DNA of 64,000 nucleotides from Monarcha castaneiventris obscurior (GCA_026261815.1 JAMPIT010000894.1:53383147-53447146); one strand, 5' to 3'. Shown: positions 31,986 to 45,507, counted from the first letter of the stretch. The notes: generated by a model from the letters alone, not told the origin. A program made the numbers and translations.

Positions 31986-33649
31986 ATGGCGCAGCAGGTC
32001 GAGCAGCTGCGGGCGGACGGCGTGGACAAGGAGGTGCTGCGGGAGGGCACCGGGCCGTTGCCGGACTTCCGCGACGGCACCAAGGTCAGGTCCGCGGGGG
32101 GACGGGCGGGGTGGGGGAATGTGGGAAGCGGAACGCGGCGGGGGAGGTGCGCATGCGCGCCCGCCCCCCCCCGTGTCCGTCGCCGTGGTGACGCCGCGGG
32201 CTCCTCCTGCCCGTTCAGGCCACCTTCCACTACCGGACGCTGCGGTGCGGCGATGAGGAGACGCCGGTGGACGATAGCAGGGCGCGGGGGAAGCCCATGG
32301 AGCTCATCGTCGGGAAAAAGTTCAAGCTGCCGGTGTGGGAAGCGGCGCTGCGAACCATGCGGCCCGGCGAGCGTGCGCGCTTCCGCTGCGACACCAAGGT
32401 GGGCGTGGCGGGACCTGCGGGGGGCGTGGCCCGGGCTGGGGGCGTGGCCCGCGCGGGTGGGCGGTGACTCTGTGTTGGGGGCGTGGCTGCCGGCGCCCCG
32501 GTGCGCTGCGGCCGCGGGGTGCGAGGGTGGAGCATCCTGATATTCTCCCCCCTCCTTCCCCAAATCCCGGCTCCCTTCCCTCCCGCAGCACGTGGTGCTT
32601 TACCCGCTGGTGTCCAAGAGCCTGCGGAACATCGCAGCAGGGAAGGACCCTCTGGAGGGGCAGCGGCACTGCTGCCACATCGCCCAGATGCACGAGCACT
32701 ACTCCCTGGGGTACCCCGACCTCGACGAACTCCAGAAGAACCCCCAGCCCCTCATCTTCGATATCGAGGTGCTGAAGGTGAGGTGCCGGCATGGGGAGCT
32801 CGGGGATGTGTCCAAAAAAGCACATAGATGTGGCATGTGGGACGTGGTTTAGTAGTGGCCGTGGCCGTTCAGGACTCAATGATCCTAGAGGTCCTCTCCA
32901 CCCTAAACAATTCCATGATCCTGTTCTCTGATTCCATGATGGGGTGCTGTCAGGTGGAGCCACCCGGCTCCTACCAGCAGGACCCATGGGCCATGACAGA
33001 TGAGGAGAAGCTCCAGGCTGTGCCCCAGATCCACAAGGAAGGCAATGAGCTGTACCGGCAGGGCAAGGTGCCCGAGGCAGCTGCCAAATACTACGATGCC
33101 ATCGCCTGTCTCAAGAACCTGCAGATGAAGGTGGGTCTCCCCGGATGCACACAGGCATCCCCGGGAATGCAGGGCTTGAGAGCTGCCCCTCACTCTCCCT
33201 GCTCTGTCTGCCACAGGAGCAGCCAGGCTCTCCGGACTGGATTGAGCTTGACCAGAAGATCACACCCCTGCTCTTAAACTACTGCCAGTGCAAGCTGCAG
33301 TGTGAGGAGTACTATGAGGTGCTGGACCACTGCTCCTCCATCCTCAACAAGTACGAGGGTAAGGAGCCACAGGCCATCCCAGGGAGCTGCGGTGGGCACC
33401 AGGAGATCCCCACACTCCGTTGACTCCAGCTCTCTCCCCACAGACAATGTCAAGGCCTACTTCAAGCGGGGCAAGGCCCATGCAGCCGTGTGGAACGTGG
33501 CCGAGGCACAGGCTGACTTTGCCAAAGTCCTGGCCCTCGACCCCTCGCTGCGCCCCGTGGTCTCCAAGGAGCTGCGGAGCCTGGAAGCGCGGCTGCGGGA
33601 GAAGGACGCCGAAGACAAGATCCGCTTCAAGGGCATCTTCTCCCAATAA
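31986..33649 (+). CDS. AIP: AH receptor-interacting protein (co-chaperone)
   Basis: AIP (XAP2/ARA9) is a cytosolic HSP90 co-chaperone that stabilises the aryl hydrocarbon receptor and binds phosphodiesterases. Six exons, 31986-32084, 32219-32398, 32589-32777, 32954-33130, 33217-33358 and 33444-33649, give 330 residues, the same length as the human protein. The N-terminal FKBP-like domain (residues about 1-170) includes [13 protein letters not shown] and [11 protein letters not shown]. The three TPR motifs follow, with [28 protein letters not shown] and [14 protein letters not shown], then the C-terminal helix ending FKGIFSQ. The start lies in a strong context inside a CpG island. In mammals AIP lies next to PITPNM1, as here. 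No defect is seen. Confidence 0.98.
32866..32940 (+). mobile_element. CR1 3'-tail remnant in AIP intron 3
   Basis: AATGATCCTAGAGGTCCTCTCCACCCTAAACAATTCCATGATCC followed by ATTCCATGAT is a decayed CR1 3' end with its octamer tail, in sense orientation. It lies just before exon 4. Confidence 0.6.
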
Positions 33650-34485
33650 GAGTCTGCAGCCACAAGGGAGAGCCCAGCGCTCTTGGGACAGGTTCTTTTA
33701 GATATTCCACATGTGGAATGGTCATGGATGTTTATTAATGTTTAATACAGATTTTACTTATTTGAAGTCAGTGGAAATGGCCCCGGAGCTCGCCACGGCC
33801 TGGGGACACGGCCAGGCACTTAAGTGGCAGCATAAAGCATTGCAGCACATGGCTGAAGCTCTTTGCTGGGCTCTAGACTCTGCTCATCATCATGCCAGGG
33901 ATGTGTGGGTGACATGAGCCTGCTGCTCCCTGCAAACTTTTATCACTTATTTGATGTTTTTATACTTTATGGTGGCCATGGAGGGGCAGTGCTGAGTCTC
34001 AGCCCTGGCTCCAACCCCTTCATGCCTGTTCTCCTCCGTGCCACGGCATTGTCACTTCTCCAGGCTGCTGCTATCATCCCAAACCAGTGTCTCCTCTTGT
34101 CATGTTAGTGTTGGGAATATTTTATATAGAATAACAGCTTCTTCCTGCTATCTCTATAGACCTCTGGTCATGCTATGCCAAGATAAACTCAAGTAAAACC
34201 AGTCACAGCCCCTGGTCACTACAAAAATTTGCTGCTAGAAGTAAACGAGGGGAAACCAAGTTGGAGAGGGGGAGGGGGAGGGGGAGGGTATCGGCACAGC
34301 CCACACACCCTGGGCTCTTTTCCTTGTCCTGAATTGCTTGTGACCCAACTGATGAGGCCCACGGCCCCCTCCCTGTGGGACATGGTGTCCCCGGAGGCTC
34401 CCCAGGGCTTTCCCAGTGGGTGGGAACCCTGGTGCCACAGGCACAGAGCAGACTCGTGGGTGCTGGCGCCTTGTCGTAACATCTC
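33650..34485. other. AIP 3' UTR and intergenic gap
   Basis: AIP and PITPNM1 converge here. No canonical AATAAA was found for AIP; CATAAA near 33832 and GATAAA near 34182 are weak candidates. A GGGGGA microsatellite lies at about 34264-34289. No further gene is seen. Confidence 0.5.
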
Positions 34486-34491
34486 TTTATT
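34486..34491 (-). terminator. PITPNM1 polyadenylation signal
   Basis: The minus strand reads AATAAA about 435 bases past the PITPNM1 stop codon. Confidence 0.75.
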
Positions 34492-34924
34492 GAACACAGA
34501 AACAAAGGAGGGGGAACAGAGGAACTGCTCTGGAACCCCAACCCAGCCCTGCCCTGTGACACTGGACGGAAATAAATAGGTGGGGAGGTGCCATTCGCCC
34601 TGGGGCACAGCCACAGTCCCCCAGTTCTGCACATGGACAATGACCCTGGGGTACAGGCTCCACTAGGCACTGCCCAACAGCCCCAAAGGACCACAGGGGA
34701 CGGGGCTGGGGGCAGCAGGGAGGACCCAGGGTGGCTCAGTCCCGAAGGGATCACTCAGGCCCTCAGGGGGACTCAGAGCCATCTCCCAGCACTTCTTGAT
34801 CTCAGGGGACCCAGCGCCCTCATCTCCTTCCTGTGGGCTCATGGCCCAGCACTGGCTCCATCCCCAGGTGCTCCTTGCTGGGAAATCAGGGATGCAGTGG
34901 AGGGGGGATGTGGCCATGCCACCC

Positions 34925-37900
34925 TCACTCCTCACCCTCCAGCTTGAGGCTGATGCTGCGGGGTTTGGCCCGGGACAAGCCTGGAGGTGCTGAGGGGGGC
35001 CCTCCATCCCGCTCTGCCTGGCTGGAGCCCCGAGAGCGCAGGAGCTGGCTCTGCTTCCGCAGGAAGTCGACAGGCGCTGGGCAGCCATAGGTGCCTTTGC
35101 CCAGCACAGGTCGTGGGGGGCCCTTGGGGGAGTGGGCCAGGGCTGCGGCTTCCAGCTGGGCCAGGTGGGCGACATAGCCCTCTGAGAGGAACTGCAGGAC
35201 ACACAGACAGCATGAGCCAGTGGCCGTGGCGGACTGGTGGGGTCAGCCATCATCCCCTGCATCCCCAGTCTCTCCCCAGCCCTGCCACCACCATACCTGG
35301 CACTGGTTGTGGAACTTCTTGACGGCCCGTCCCACAATGTAGATGTGTGCTGGCGCAAGTCCCAGTGAGCTGTAGACGGAGACATCCTTGGTGGAGCCGT
35401 AGCCAGCGACTATGGAGATCTCTGCCTGCCCAGGGACAAGAGCATTAGGGCAGGGAACATCCCTTCCCACAAGGACAGCCACCCCCAGGGGCTGGGACAC
35501 CCTCATGGTAAGAGGGATGGCTGGGAGCTGCCCTGAGAAGCTTCCAGCTCTGCCATGGCAGTGCAGTCCAGCTCCCAGCATCTCCACCGGGAGGCAGAGG
35601 TGCACAGGCTTCAGCACAGCCCACGCCACCCCATCACCAGCCCTGTGTCCTCCTGGCAGCGTCCCCATCCCCACCTCGGTGCGCAGGCTCTGCAGGAAGG
35701 CAGCTTTCTGGCGCAGTGGGTCGTGGGTGAGCCCGTCGCAGAAGGAGACGGCGCCATGGGGGAAGTTGTGCTGGGAGAGCCAGGCCACCACGCGATGCTT
35801 CTGCATGTCGGGGCGCCCCGTCACGTAGATGATCATGTACCCCGAGTCCTGCCAGTGCCTGGGAGGGGACATGGGTGGCTGCCAGGAGCCTGTGTGGAGG
35901 CAATCCTGCTGTGGGAAGCTGGGATCTCCCAACACAGCATGTGTGGGTGCTGCCTCCAAAACCTCCCTGCTCCCAGGGATTTTATCAAGGGGAAGGCACA
36001 GCAAAACTGTGGGGACCACATCCAAACTCGAAGAGGATTATTTTCCACAATAGGGCACCAGCATAGAGACGATGTGCTGGAGGCAAGGGAGTGGTGGAAT
36101 ACCCTCCCCCTTGTCTCTGCTCTGACACTCCCCAACTGAGTTGTCACCATGCCATAAAAGATGGGGAGACTGACTCCCTTATTGAAGGGCACCCACCTTA
36201 CAACATCCACAGCCCCTGCCCGCACTTTGGGGTCACTGCCCATGATGGAGACGCTGGCGGTGAAGGAGCCGTCGATGCTGAACACGACAGACTCAGTGCC
36301 ACGGGCCACCACAGTCAGGTATGCCTCGGCGTAGCTGTGGTCCCCCCTGCAAAGGCAGAGCTGGTGGCTCAGCACCGGCTCTGCTGCCAGGGCAGCAGGT
36401 GTAGCTCTGCCAAAAGGGCTGGAGGAAGAACTGAGGCAACGCCTCACCTGACCACCATGCGAACAGGGTAGATCCCGATAGCCAGAGCCTTGTCTGGAGG
36501 GATGGTGAAGGTCAGGCGCCCGCTGCCACTCGTCACCTCGGTGCCATAGTACAGCCACTTCCCTGACAGCGGCTGTGTCATGATGTAGATGTCCACCTGG
36601 GAGAGGGAAACGGGCTGGGCATGGGCTGGACTATCACATCCTGCTGTGTTCCCACCTACAAGTCCTTACAACCTTCTCCTGCCATCCCACACAGGGTCCT
36701 GTTAACCACATCCCTCCCCTACTGTGGGTGACACCAGCCCCATGCCTGGTCCTGGACACCCCCCACCCTGTTTGAGGGGTCCTGGTGGCCTCCTGAGCCC
36801 AGCTGTACCTTCTCCCCGGTCAGTGTCACCACGTCCAGGGGTCCGTACATGAAGCGCCCGCTGAGGACCTGCGCTTTGCCCTCACACACGATCACATCGC
36901 AGGCCCGGTGGTTGGCCGTCACGTTCTGCAGGCACACGGGGTGCTCAGCAGCTCCTGGGGGAGCTCCTGAGGTGCCACAGGGACACCACTGCGCTGTGGG
37001 AGGGATTGTCCCAGAACCCACACACCCCGGGATGCCCCAGATAGGCTCCCACTGGCCACGTACCCGGATCTTCACTTGGGTGCGCTTGCGCTGCCACTTC
37101 TCCCGAGGGATGGCGGGGCTGTAGATGGAGCTCTCCTCGCTCTCCGCCGGCTGCGGCCCCTCTTTCTCCATCACCTGCTGACAGCATGGCGCTGGCTCAG
37201 CCTCTGCCAGCCCCGGCTTTCCACCCACCCCACCGTGCCCATACCTGGCGCAGGATGAAGGCCACCACGTCAGAGGATTCCCAGTAGCTGGCGTGGAAGA
37301 GGTGGGGCAGGGTGATGGTGGGGAAGGCAGTCAGGGCATCAGGGCAGTACAGAGAGTAGTCGATCCGCTTCGGGCCCCACCAGTGCTCCAGGACTGCGGA
37401 GAGAGCTGGAATGAAGCCTTTTCTGGACCTCATCCCATGCTGTGCAGCCTGAGGTGGGTAGGGATGACACTTACTCTTGACAACCTCGCTGGTGCTGGCA
37501 GGAGTGGGGGGCTCTGCTGGTTCATTGCCCTTCCAGAAGCCCCCAAAGCTGCCAGTGGGGGTAGGGGGGGCAGCCACATCCACTTTGGGCAGGAACAGGG
37601 CAGAGTGTGTCTGCAGGGCCTCCGCTGCAGAAAGAGGTAGGTGAGCACATCCAGAGTCCCCAGGGACCCCCTCCAATAGAGTCCCAAAGCAGTAGGAAGG
37701 GCTTGCACATCCCTCTCCCCCCACCCAGGCAGGCTGTGAGTGCTCTGGGTACCCTGATGTGGCCCCAGGGAGCCTAGCACCAGCCTGGAGGGGACCTGCT
37801 CACCCAACAGGGACGAGGTGCCATCACCCAGGGGGTACTTCTGGTATCGGGGCACGCTGAGGGGCGGCACAGCATGGAAGGCCTTGGCCAGGAGGGGCTC

Positions 37901-40900
37901 CAGGCGGGAGGCACATGGATCGGCGGCGTGGAAGAGGTTGTAGATCTGCTCACAGGCAGGACGCAGCTGGGCCACTGCAGCACAGAGCGGGGTCAGGGGT
38001 GCCCACGAGGGCTGGGGGGCACCAGGAGCAAAACACCCAGGAGGGGTAAAGCAGGACACAGCAAGAGGAAAGGCTGGAGAGGGAAATTTGGGGCACTGGG
38101 GACAGGCTGAGGCTGGCACAGAGCAGGGACACTCAGGCACCCACCAACACCCACACAGGCAGGGCTGGGCATGCGAGGGGCTCAAACCCAAGCAGGGCTC
38201 TCTGGGGTGGTCCTGGGGAGCTCAGGCTTGTGGGGTGAGCACGACTCAGGGACTTGAGCCCTGCAGGGAGGGTCAGGGGCTGGCACCACAGCAGGCAGGG
38301 ATCCTCACCATCCAGAGCAGGCATGACGGTCTTGCGCAGCGCGAGCACCAGCCCCAGTGGGGAACCAAAGAGGAAGAAGCCGGATACCTTAAATTCAAGG
38401 CGGGTGCTGGCACCCTCCGCCCCATCCAGCGCCATGGCGCTGCTCCGGGGAGCCTCTGCCTCCAGCGGGGCCTCGCTGGCCTGCAGGCTGGGACAGCAGA
38501 GACAGTGGGCATGGGGAGGGATGGCAACATCGCACTCCCACCACCCTGAAGGCAAAGCTGTGCCTGGCGTGGCCCCGTTATCCCGGAGGAGCTCCAGCAA
38601 GATCACCCCAGGGCAGGCAGCCTCCATGAAATGCTCCTTCCCAGCATGGAGCAGATGGGAATGACACCCTTTCCATACAGCACAAGATAGCCAACCATCC
38701 CCCTTGGGCTCACCTGCACATGGAGCTGTGCTGCTGGCTGTCCCCCTGTGTCCCTGGGGGCTCAGGGCTGGCCTGGCCCAATACTGGCACTCCCTCTGTC
38801 CCATCAGCCAGTGGGTCCAGGTTGCCACACTGCTCCGGGGAGATGGGCTCCGTGCTCTGCAGGGAGAGGCAGCAAACATCCAGGCCCCATATAGCCCCCA
38901 GTGCACCCTCAAGCCTCCCCCCAGGGGGTGTTGGGATGTAGGCACTCACCAGGCTGCCGCGGCGGCTGCTGCTCCGGCTGCCCCCGGAGCCCACCCGGCT
39001 CTGGCACAGGGCATCAAATCCCAGAATGCCACCCACACAGTCACCCAGCAGCACCACCTACAGAGACCACAGACCCACGAGGAAGGTGACTCTCAAACCC
39101 TCCGTGCAGGGCCACCATGCCAAGCAACCTCCCAAATTCCACCTCACCTGGCCACAGAAGCCAGTGCCCTCTCCGGAGTGCAGGAAGGCTGCGTAGGCCT
39201 GGTTGGCACGGGCAATGACGGTGCCCACAGCGTGCTGGTAGGTGCCTGAGGAAGTGGCCAGCAGCGGGAGTGCTGCCAGCGGGATGTGGTCCTGGCTGCT
39301 GGACAGGCTGTCCCTGTCGTGGCTGTAGGGGCTGAGCCTGAGGGGAACATGGCAAGGGATGAATGGGCCTGTCCTGATGTCCTCATCCCACTGCATGGTA
39401 CTGGTTCACCCTGGGATGCTGCACCAGGAATAATCCCCATCCTGTCCCGTCCCGTCCCGTCCCGTCCCGTCCCATCCCATCCCCAGTCCTTAATGTCCCA
39501 CCAGAAGTAAAGCCCCCCCTCCAAGGATACCAGCTCCCCGGTGCCCTGCTTTCCCAGCGGGAATCCATACTTGGAGACGAGGGCATAGGCTGCAGCACAG
39601 ATGGGTGGGCAGGGCACCAGGCGCAGGGCCACGTGTCCCAGTGCCTCGGGAAAGTGGACGCGGGTGACAGCATCAAAGGTGGCCGCCAGTGTCTGCACAT
39701 CGGCCTGCTTGGAGCCCGGCTCGCCCACTCCCTGATCCAGGATGTTCCCACTGTGGAGGATGAGGAAGAGCGCATGGATCCGGCACATCTGCTCCGTGCT
39801 CTCTGCCGCGCCACCCTGCAGGAAGGAGAGCAGTCAAGTCGGGGGGCACAGCAGCAGGGCACAGCCCAAGGGAGGGGACACTCACCTCAGGGAAGCTGGA
39901 TGTTCCCAATCCTTCACCATCCCCCTTGGTGGCGCTGGCTCCGTCCCCTGCGAGCACACAGCGCTGGTGAGCCAGTTGGGGTCTCCAGGTGGAAGTTAGG
40001 TCTCTCCCAGGACACCCACCCGAGGATTTGGGGTGCTCACCCCAGCACTCACCCAGTGCCTCATCCAGCTCCACCGGCCGCTCAAGCGTGTCCAAGAAGT
40101 CGTTGGAGCTCCACTTGGTCATCTCCTTGGCAAAGACCTCGTCGCTGTCAGACAGATCCTCTGCAGAGGCAGGAGGGAAGCATGGGTGGGGGGACACCCC
40201 TGTGCCTGCACTCCCATCCTCAGATGGCCTTGCCCCCATCCAGCCCATCCCAAGATGGTGCCAGTACCGTGGGCATCAAAAAATTCCTCTTCGGAGCTGT
40301 TCTCTGAGTCCCGGGCGATGTTCTGCATCCGCCACTCCGACAGGCTCTGAGGAGACACGCCCCCTGCCACCCGTGGGGGATCAGCACCCACAGCACCCTG
40401 CAGAGAGACCCCGCTCCTGCCCCACAGCTCCCCCTTGGTCCTGGACCCAGACCCCCCAGGGAGATCTGGGGCCATCCCAATGTCACCCAGAGTCCCTCCA
40501 GGAGATCCAGGACCATCCCTGGGTCGCCCAGGGCCCCTTCAAGAAACCTGGCACCAGATCTGGGACACCCAGAGCCCCAGCCCAGGAGACCTAAGCCAGG
40601 CAAAACAGTCCCCTGACACAACTCCTATGGAGAACTGCAGCATCCAGGGCATAATCACACCAGACCTGGTTTCTCACCTCCATGCTGGGAAGAGTAGGAA
40701 GACCGGGAAGAGGTGGACCACTGCTTGGCAAAGGTATCATCGGAGGGGGTATCAGTCTCCGCCTGCAGCTCGGCCTCCTCCTGCCTGCCAGGCCCATCTG
40801 GCTCCGGCCGCCCCTCAGGGCTGATTCCAGCCGCAGGTGGCTCCTCGCCCTCGCCACACTTGGCCATCTTCTGTGCCAGCATTCGCGCCGTCTCCTCCTC

Positions 40901-43900
40901 CAGCTGCCGGATATCCTCCATCGTCAGGTCTGTCCACTCATCCTGCCAGCACCAGGCTTGGCGGTGGGCGCGCAGCATCACCTTCCTCAGACCTGGGAGG
41001 AGAAGGGGGAAAGCGAGGCCAGTGCAATCCCATGGCTGCCCAAATGACCCTCCAGCAACCCACGACTCCGAACTCACCCACGTCATGGATGAACTGCTCG
41101 ATCTTGGACTGCATCCCCCAGTATCGGAACTCCACCTTGCAGAGCTTGTAGGCGCACATGAGGGGCCCGCTGGCCACCGCCGCCTCCAGCCAGTCGTCCC
41201 CCAGCGGCCCCCGGCCCGTCTTGGATGAGTGGTAGAGTTTGGGATCCTCCTCGGGCTTGTACTCCCCGGGGGAGATGGGATCACGCACGATGTCAATGGT
41301 GTCTGTGGGGGGAACGGCGTTTGTCACCCCGCAGCGCTTGGCAAGGGGGCACAGGTAGGGAAACAAGGAAAAAGGGACAAAAATCAGGTCAAATTATTCC
41401 CACAAGCCATGCACCCAGTGCAGCTGGCAGCAAACACTCTCTGTCCTAGAATCCTAAAATCTTGGCGCTCTGGAATCACAGAATCCTGGAATAGTTTCGG
41501 TTGGAAGGGACCTTATGGATCATCTCATTCCACCCCCTGCCATGGGCAGGGACGTCTTCCACTATCCCAGGTTGCTCCAAGCCCCATCCAACCTGGCCTT
41601 GGTCACTTCCAGGGATGGAGCATCCGCAGTTTCTTTGGGCAACCTGTGTCAGGACCTCACCACCCTCACAGGGAAGAATTTCCTAATAAAACATATAAAA
41701 TGCCAAGGCTGGAACATCACAGACACCCTTGGTGCAGCCAAAGACATCCCCGTCCCCATGTGGGATCCCAATCCAGCACCCCAGGAGCGGCACAGGGAGG
41801 GAGGGGCTGGGAGCATGCGGAGAGCCGGGGCTGACACACATACATGCATTAGCTGGCAGATCCAGCAGCTGCAGAGTGATCCCGGCCACCCTGGGGGACG
41901 TGGGGGCTGGGGACAGGGACAGCGCACGGAGCAGCTCGGCACAGCTCCCAGCTCCCCCCCCAAAAAGCCCGATGGTCCCCCAAAAACAGGGCACAGCAAA
42001 ACCACCAGGTGACACAGGAGCCTCCGGAGAGCTGGCAGTGGGGGAAGGGCAATGATCCCCAAACTGAGGTGACCTCTCCCGAAATGAGGATGAGCTCCCT
42101 CCAAATGAGGAGGACCTCCCAAGACCGGAGAGAGGATCATGAATGACACCCAGGAAAACAAGATCCAACAGCCATTTGAGCTCAATCCAGCACAAAATCT
42201 AGAATTTGGCTTTTCCAGCCCTGTCTCCAATTCAGGTTCCTCCAGCATGGTCTGGGGGATCCCAAGGCACCCCACTGGCTCCCAGTACCATCCCACAGCA
42301 CTGTCCCCATTCCCAGGCTGTGCCAAACCCTGCATTTATTTGCCTTGATGTCCCCAAGGTCCTGTCAGCCTCTCTTCCTCCAGCTTGGGCTGAAAAAAGG
42401 AGGAAAACTAGAGATGCCCTGAATCCACAAAAATGATGCAATGCACAGCATGATGCCAAGCATCTTGGATAACCACAGCAAAGAGCTGGGATAGGACCTG
42501 CTGTCCCCAAGCAGCTCCTGGCAGTGTCATTCCCATCACAATCCAACTCCCTTTGCTTTTGCCACTGGGAGAAAGCTGCCAAGGAAGCAGTTATCCCTGC
42601 AGATCACCCAGACCATGTTTTTCCATCGCCCTTTGAAACGTGAGATGGGTTTAAATCTGTCAGTGCTACAGGACACCAGGACAGAGAAAATCCCAGCCGG
42701 ATCCACACTGGGGCTGGTCCCACTCCAACCCTGCTCCCTGTGGAAGGCAGCAGCCACTGGAGATGCTGAGTGCCCTGTGGAATGCCCACGGGATGGGCAC
42801 TAGAGTGAAAAACCAGGCAGCAGGCACAGGGCCATGCCCTGATGCTGTCTCCTTGGCCCTGGTTGCTTCCCGGGGGCGGTAGGGGCAGAATTCCTGCCCC
42901 CAAGTCCGAGCCATCGGTATCCCGGCTGGACATCCCCAGTGCCGCAAGAGCCGGGGAGAGAAATAGGTCAGATGAATCATTTCCTCCGAGTGCCTATTTT
43001 AGGCCTCCATTTTAAGAGGCAGCACGTCACACTCCACACTCTGGCGCCTGAACTGACCACATCCACACCATTGGGAACGGGAACCTGACAGAGAGGGAAG
43101 AATCCCACCCCGAGCTCCCAGTTCTGCCCACCACTCACCCCAGAAAGGAGCCAGAGCGTGATGTGGAGCAAAGCCCTGGGTAGAGGGGAAGCAGGGCAGG
43201 GGGTAGGAAAATGGGGACATGCTTTTCCAGCTCTCGCTACTCCAGCTGATCTGAAACACCCCACATAGGACCCCGGTGTGGGGTCCCATGTACACCAGGA
43301 GAGACTGAGAAGGCAAATCCATGCCAGAACAGGGCTGGGACATGGAAGGAAAGGGGAACAGGCTGGCACTAGGAAGGAGAAGCTGCAAACAGAAGTAGAG
43401 GCAAGCGAAGAGGCAGAGGACAAAACTATCCCTGAAAATATTTTTAATGTGAAACTTAACTCAGCAGCCCTGAGAGGGAACAGGCAGGAAGCTGGGAACA
43501 GGGAGCCTGGGTCACACAGAGCTTGGGGCAGGGAGCTCAGGATCCAGGCAGCTCTTCCCTTCCAGCATTCCCAAGCCAAGAGGACCAGCAAGGAGAGTGA
43601 AGTCGAGCTCCTAAGGCCCCATCACATCCACACACCCATCCCAGGAGCACTGTGTGGGAATCCCTGCAGGCAGAGGGTCCTGCCCAGCTCCCCAAGCCAG
43701 CCATACCCACCCAAAATCCTCTGCCTCTTCTCTGCTGCACTCAGGTTGAAGATGTTGGTCTGCTGCCCAGCATCCGGGCGGTAGTACGTCTCAATCTCAA
43801 TGGAAAACTTCTCCACGAAGGGACATGTGTACCTGGAGGGGCACAGGACTGAGCCCGGGAGCACGGCCAGCCCCGCAGCCCACCCTGCTGCCTCCCAGCT

Positions 43901-44823
43901 CCCACCTGGTGCGTGTGTAGGGATAAGCATTCCAGGACTCCTCCTCCACCTGGAGTGCAGCTTTGGGGAGCAGCGCCCGGAACCAGCTGGGGATGTGGGA
44001 GCCGACATGGTAGATCTTGTGGGTGTACTGGCCACTGCCCCCGGGGCCGTCGCTGTAGGGCCGGTTGGCCAGGATCTCCACACCGCTGCCCTCGCCGCTC
44101 GACTCCTCCCGGCTCTTCTTCTGCACAGGGGTGACAGCTCAGTGCAGCCCCTCCAAGCCCCGAGATCCCCATGGGCACCCAGGGTCCCCGTACACTCCCA
44201 TCCCCATGTGCCGGCATCCACCAGCCCCACACCAGTTCACAAGATCCCCTACTTGGCTCGGTGGCCCCAAAGCCTCACTGATGCCCCTGCAACCCGCCGA
44301 TTGCTTGGGATTAGCCTCAGGCCACCCCGTGCCACTCCAGGCTCCACGCTCAGCCCTACAGCTCCCCAGTTCCCCACGCTCAGCTCCACAGCCTCACTAC
44401 ACCCTCCAGCATCCCATGCTCAGCCTCAAAGTCCCCTGTGCACCCCCAGGCTCAGCCCCTGCACCCTTCATGCTCCCCCACAGCCCACTGCACCCCCCAG
44501 GCTACAACCTCCAGCCTCTCTCAGCCCCCTGCACCCCCCCAGTCTCAGTCCCCAGATCCCTGCACCCCTCCAGCTCCCCATGCCCAGCCCCACAGCCCTG
44601 TGCACCCCCCTAGTCCTGACCCTTGGACCCCACACCCCTCAGGCTCAGCCCCACAAACCCCAGACCCGCACAGCCCCGGGGCTCAGCCTCCCCTGCTCAG
44701 CCCCGCAGCTCCCCCACTCCCCCCTGCTCAGCCCCGCATTCCCACCTGGATCATGTAGAGCTGGGCCACCTGGTACTCCTCCAGGCTCATGGGCAGCAGG
44801 ATGTGGTACTCCTTGATCAGCAT
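34925..44823 (-). CDS. PITPNM1: Membrane-associated phosphatidylinositol transfer protein 1
   Basis: PITPNM1 (Nir2, RdgB homologue) transfers phosphatidylinositol and phosphatidic acid at ER-plasma membrane and Golgi contacts. About 24 exons run from the ATG at 44821-44823 to the stop at 34925-34927. Exon 1 encodes [20 protein letters not shown]. The PITP domain continues through exons near 43907-44120, 43717-43832, 41077-41303 and 40678-40993. The acidic EFFDAHG segment at about 40270 is the FFAT motif that binds VAP. The DDHD region spans roughly 37260-39820 ([30 protein letters not shown]). The C-terminal LNS2 domain lies at 35290-36600, with [20 protein letters not shown]. The protein ends [10 protein letters not shown]. 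Intron 3 is 2.4 kb and holds a CR1 fragment. The gene appears intact. Confidence 0.97.
39441..39483 (+). repeat. CCCGT/CCCAT pentanucleotide microsatellite
   Basis: About eight tandem GTCCC-type units lie in a PITPNM1 intron. Confidence 0.9.
41466..41705 (-). mobile_element. CR1 LINE 3' fragment in PITPNM1 intron 3
   Basis: It begins TCTGGAATCACAGAATCCTGGAATAGTTTCGGTTGGAAGGGACC and continues with the standard CR1 reverse-complement sequence (CCATGGGCAGGGACG, AACCTGGCCTTGG, CACTTCCAGGGATGG, CACCACCCTCACAGG). It is in antisense orientation to the plus strand, so it runs with PITPNM1. Confidence 0.9.
44335..44745 (+). repeat. Degenerate C-rich minisatellite in PITPNM1 intron 1
   Basis: Variants of CTCAGCCCCACAGCCCCCTGCACCCCCCAGG recur irregularly across about 400 bases. 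Unit length varies around 30 bases and copies are poorly conserved. Confidence 0.6.
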
Positions 44824-44929
44824 GGCGGCGGCGGGGCACGGCGGGACACGGCGGGGGCAGCGCCTGAGGGGGCTTTTGTTACACCGGACCGGACCGGCTT
44901 CGGGACAGCTCGGGCCGGTTCGGCACCGC

Positions 44930-45330
44930 TTCGGAACCGCTCGGGGCACACTCAGCTCGGCCCGGTACCGCTCGGTCCGGGTTCGGCCCGTCTCGGAACC
45001 GCTCCGCCACCGGGTTCGGCTGAGTCCGGTACCGCTCGGCTACGGGTTCGGTTCAGTCCGGTACCGCTCGGCTGCGCTCGGCCCCGCGTTCGACCCGGCT
45101 CGGCCCCACGCTCGACTGAGTCCGGTACCGCCCGGCACCGCTCGGCCCCAGGTTCGGCCCGGCTCGGAACAGCTCGGTCCCGGGTTCGGCTGAGTCCGGT
45201 ACCGCTCGGCTAGGGGTTCGGTTCAGTCCGGTACCGCTCGGCCCCGGGTTCGGCCCCACGTTCGGCTCAGTCCGGTACCGCTCGGCCTGCCTCGGTCCCG
45301 GGTTCGGCCCGGCTCGGCAGCGCTCGGCTC
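44930..45330 (+). repeat. GC-rich promoter minisatellite near PITPNM1
   Basis: CGGTTCGGCTGAGTCCGGTACCGCTCGGC-type units are repeated with variation: GGTACCGCTCGG occurs at least eight times and GGGTTCGG at least seven. The array lies just upstream of the PITPNM1 start and is rich in CpG and KpnI-like GGTACC sites. Confidence 0.85.
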
Positions 45331-45336
45331 CGCTGC

Positions 45337-45350
45337 GTTGCCATGGCAAC
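45337..45350. promoter_or_regulatory. Perfect X-box (RFX site)
   Basis: GTTGCCATGGCAAC is a perfect palindromic match to the RFX-family X-box. It lies in the PITPNM1 upstream region, about 510 bases from the start codon. Confidence 0.7.
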
Positions 45351-45507
45351 GCGGCCCCTCCACTCCCCCCGCCCGGTGCCCGCCCGGTCCCCGCCGCCCC
45401 CCGGTCCCACCGAACCTGCGCCGCTCCGCACCGGCCCCTCGGATCGTGACATCACAGCCCGTTCCCACGGCGACAGCCGTGACGTAGGGAGCTGAGGGGG
45501 GGGCTCG

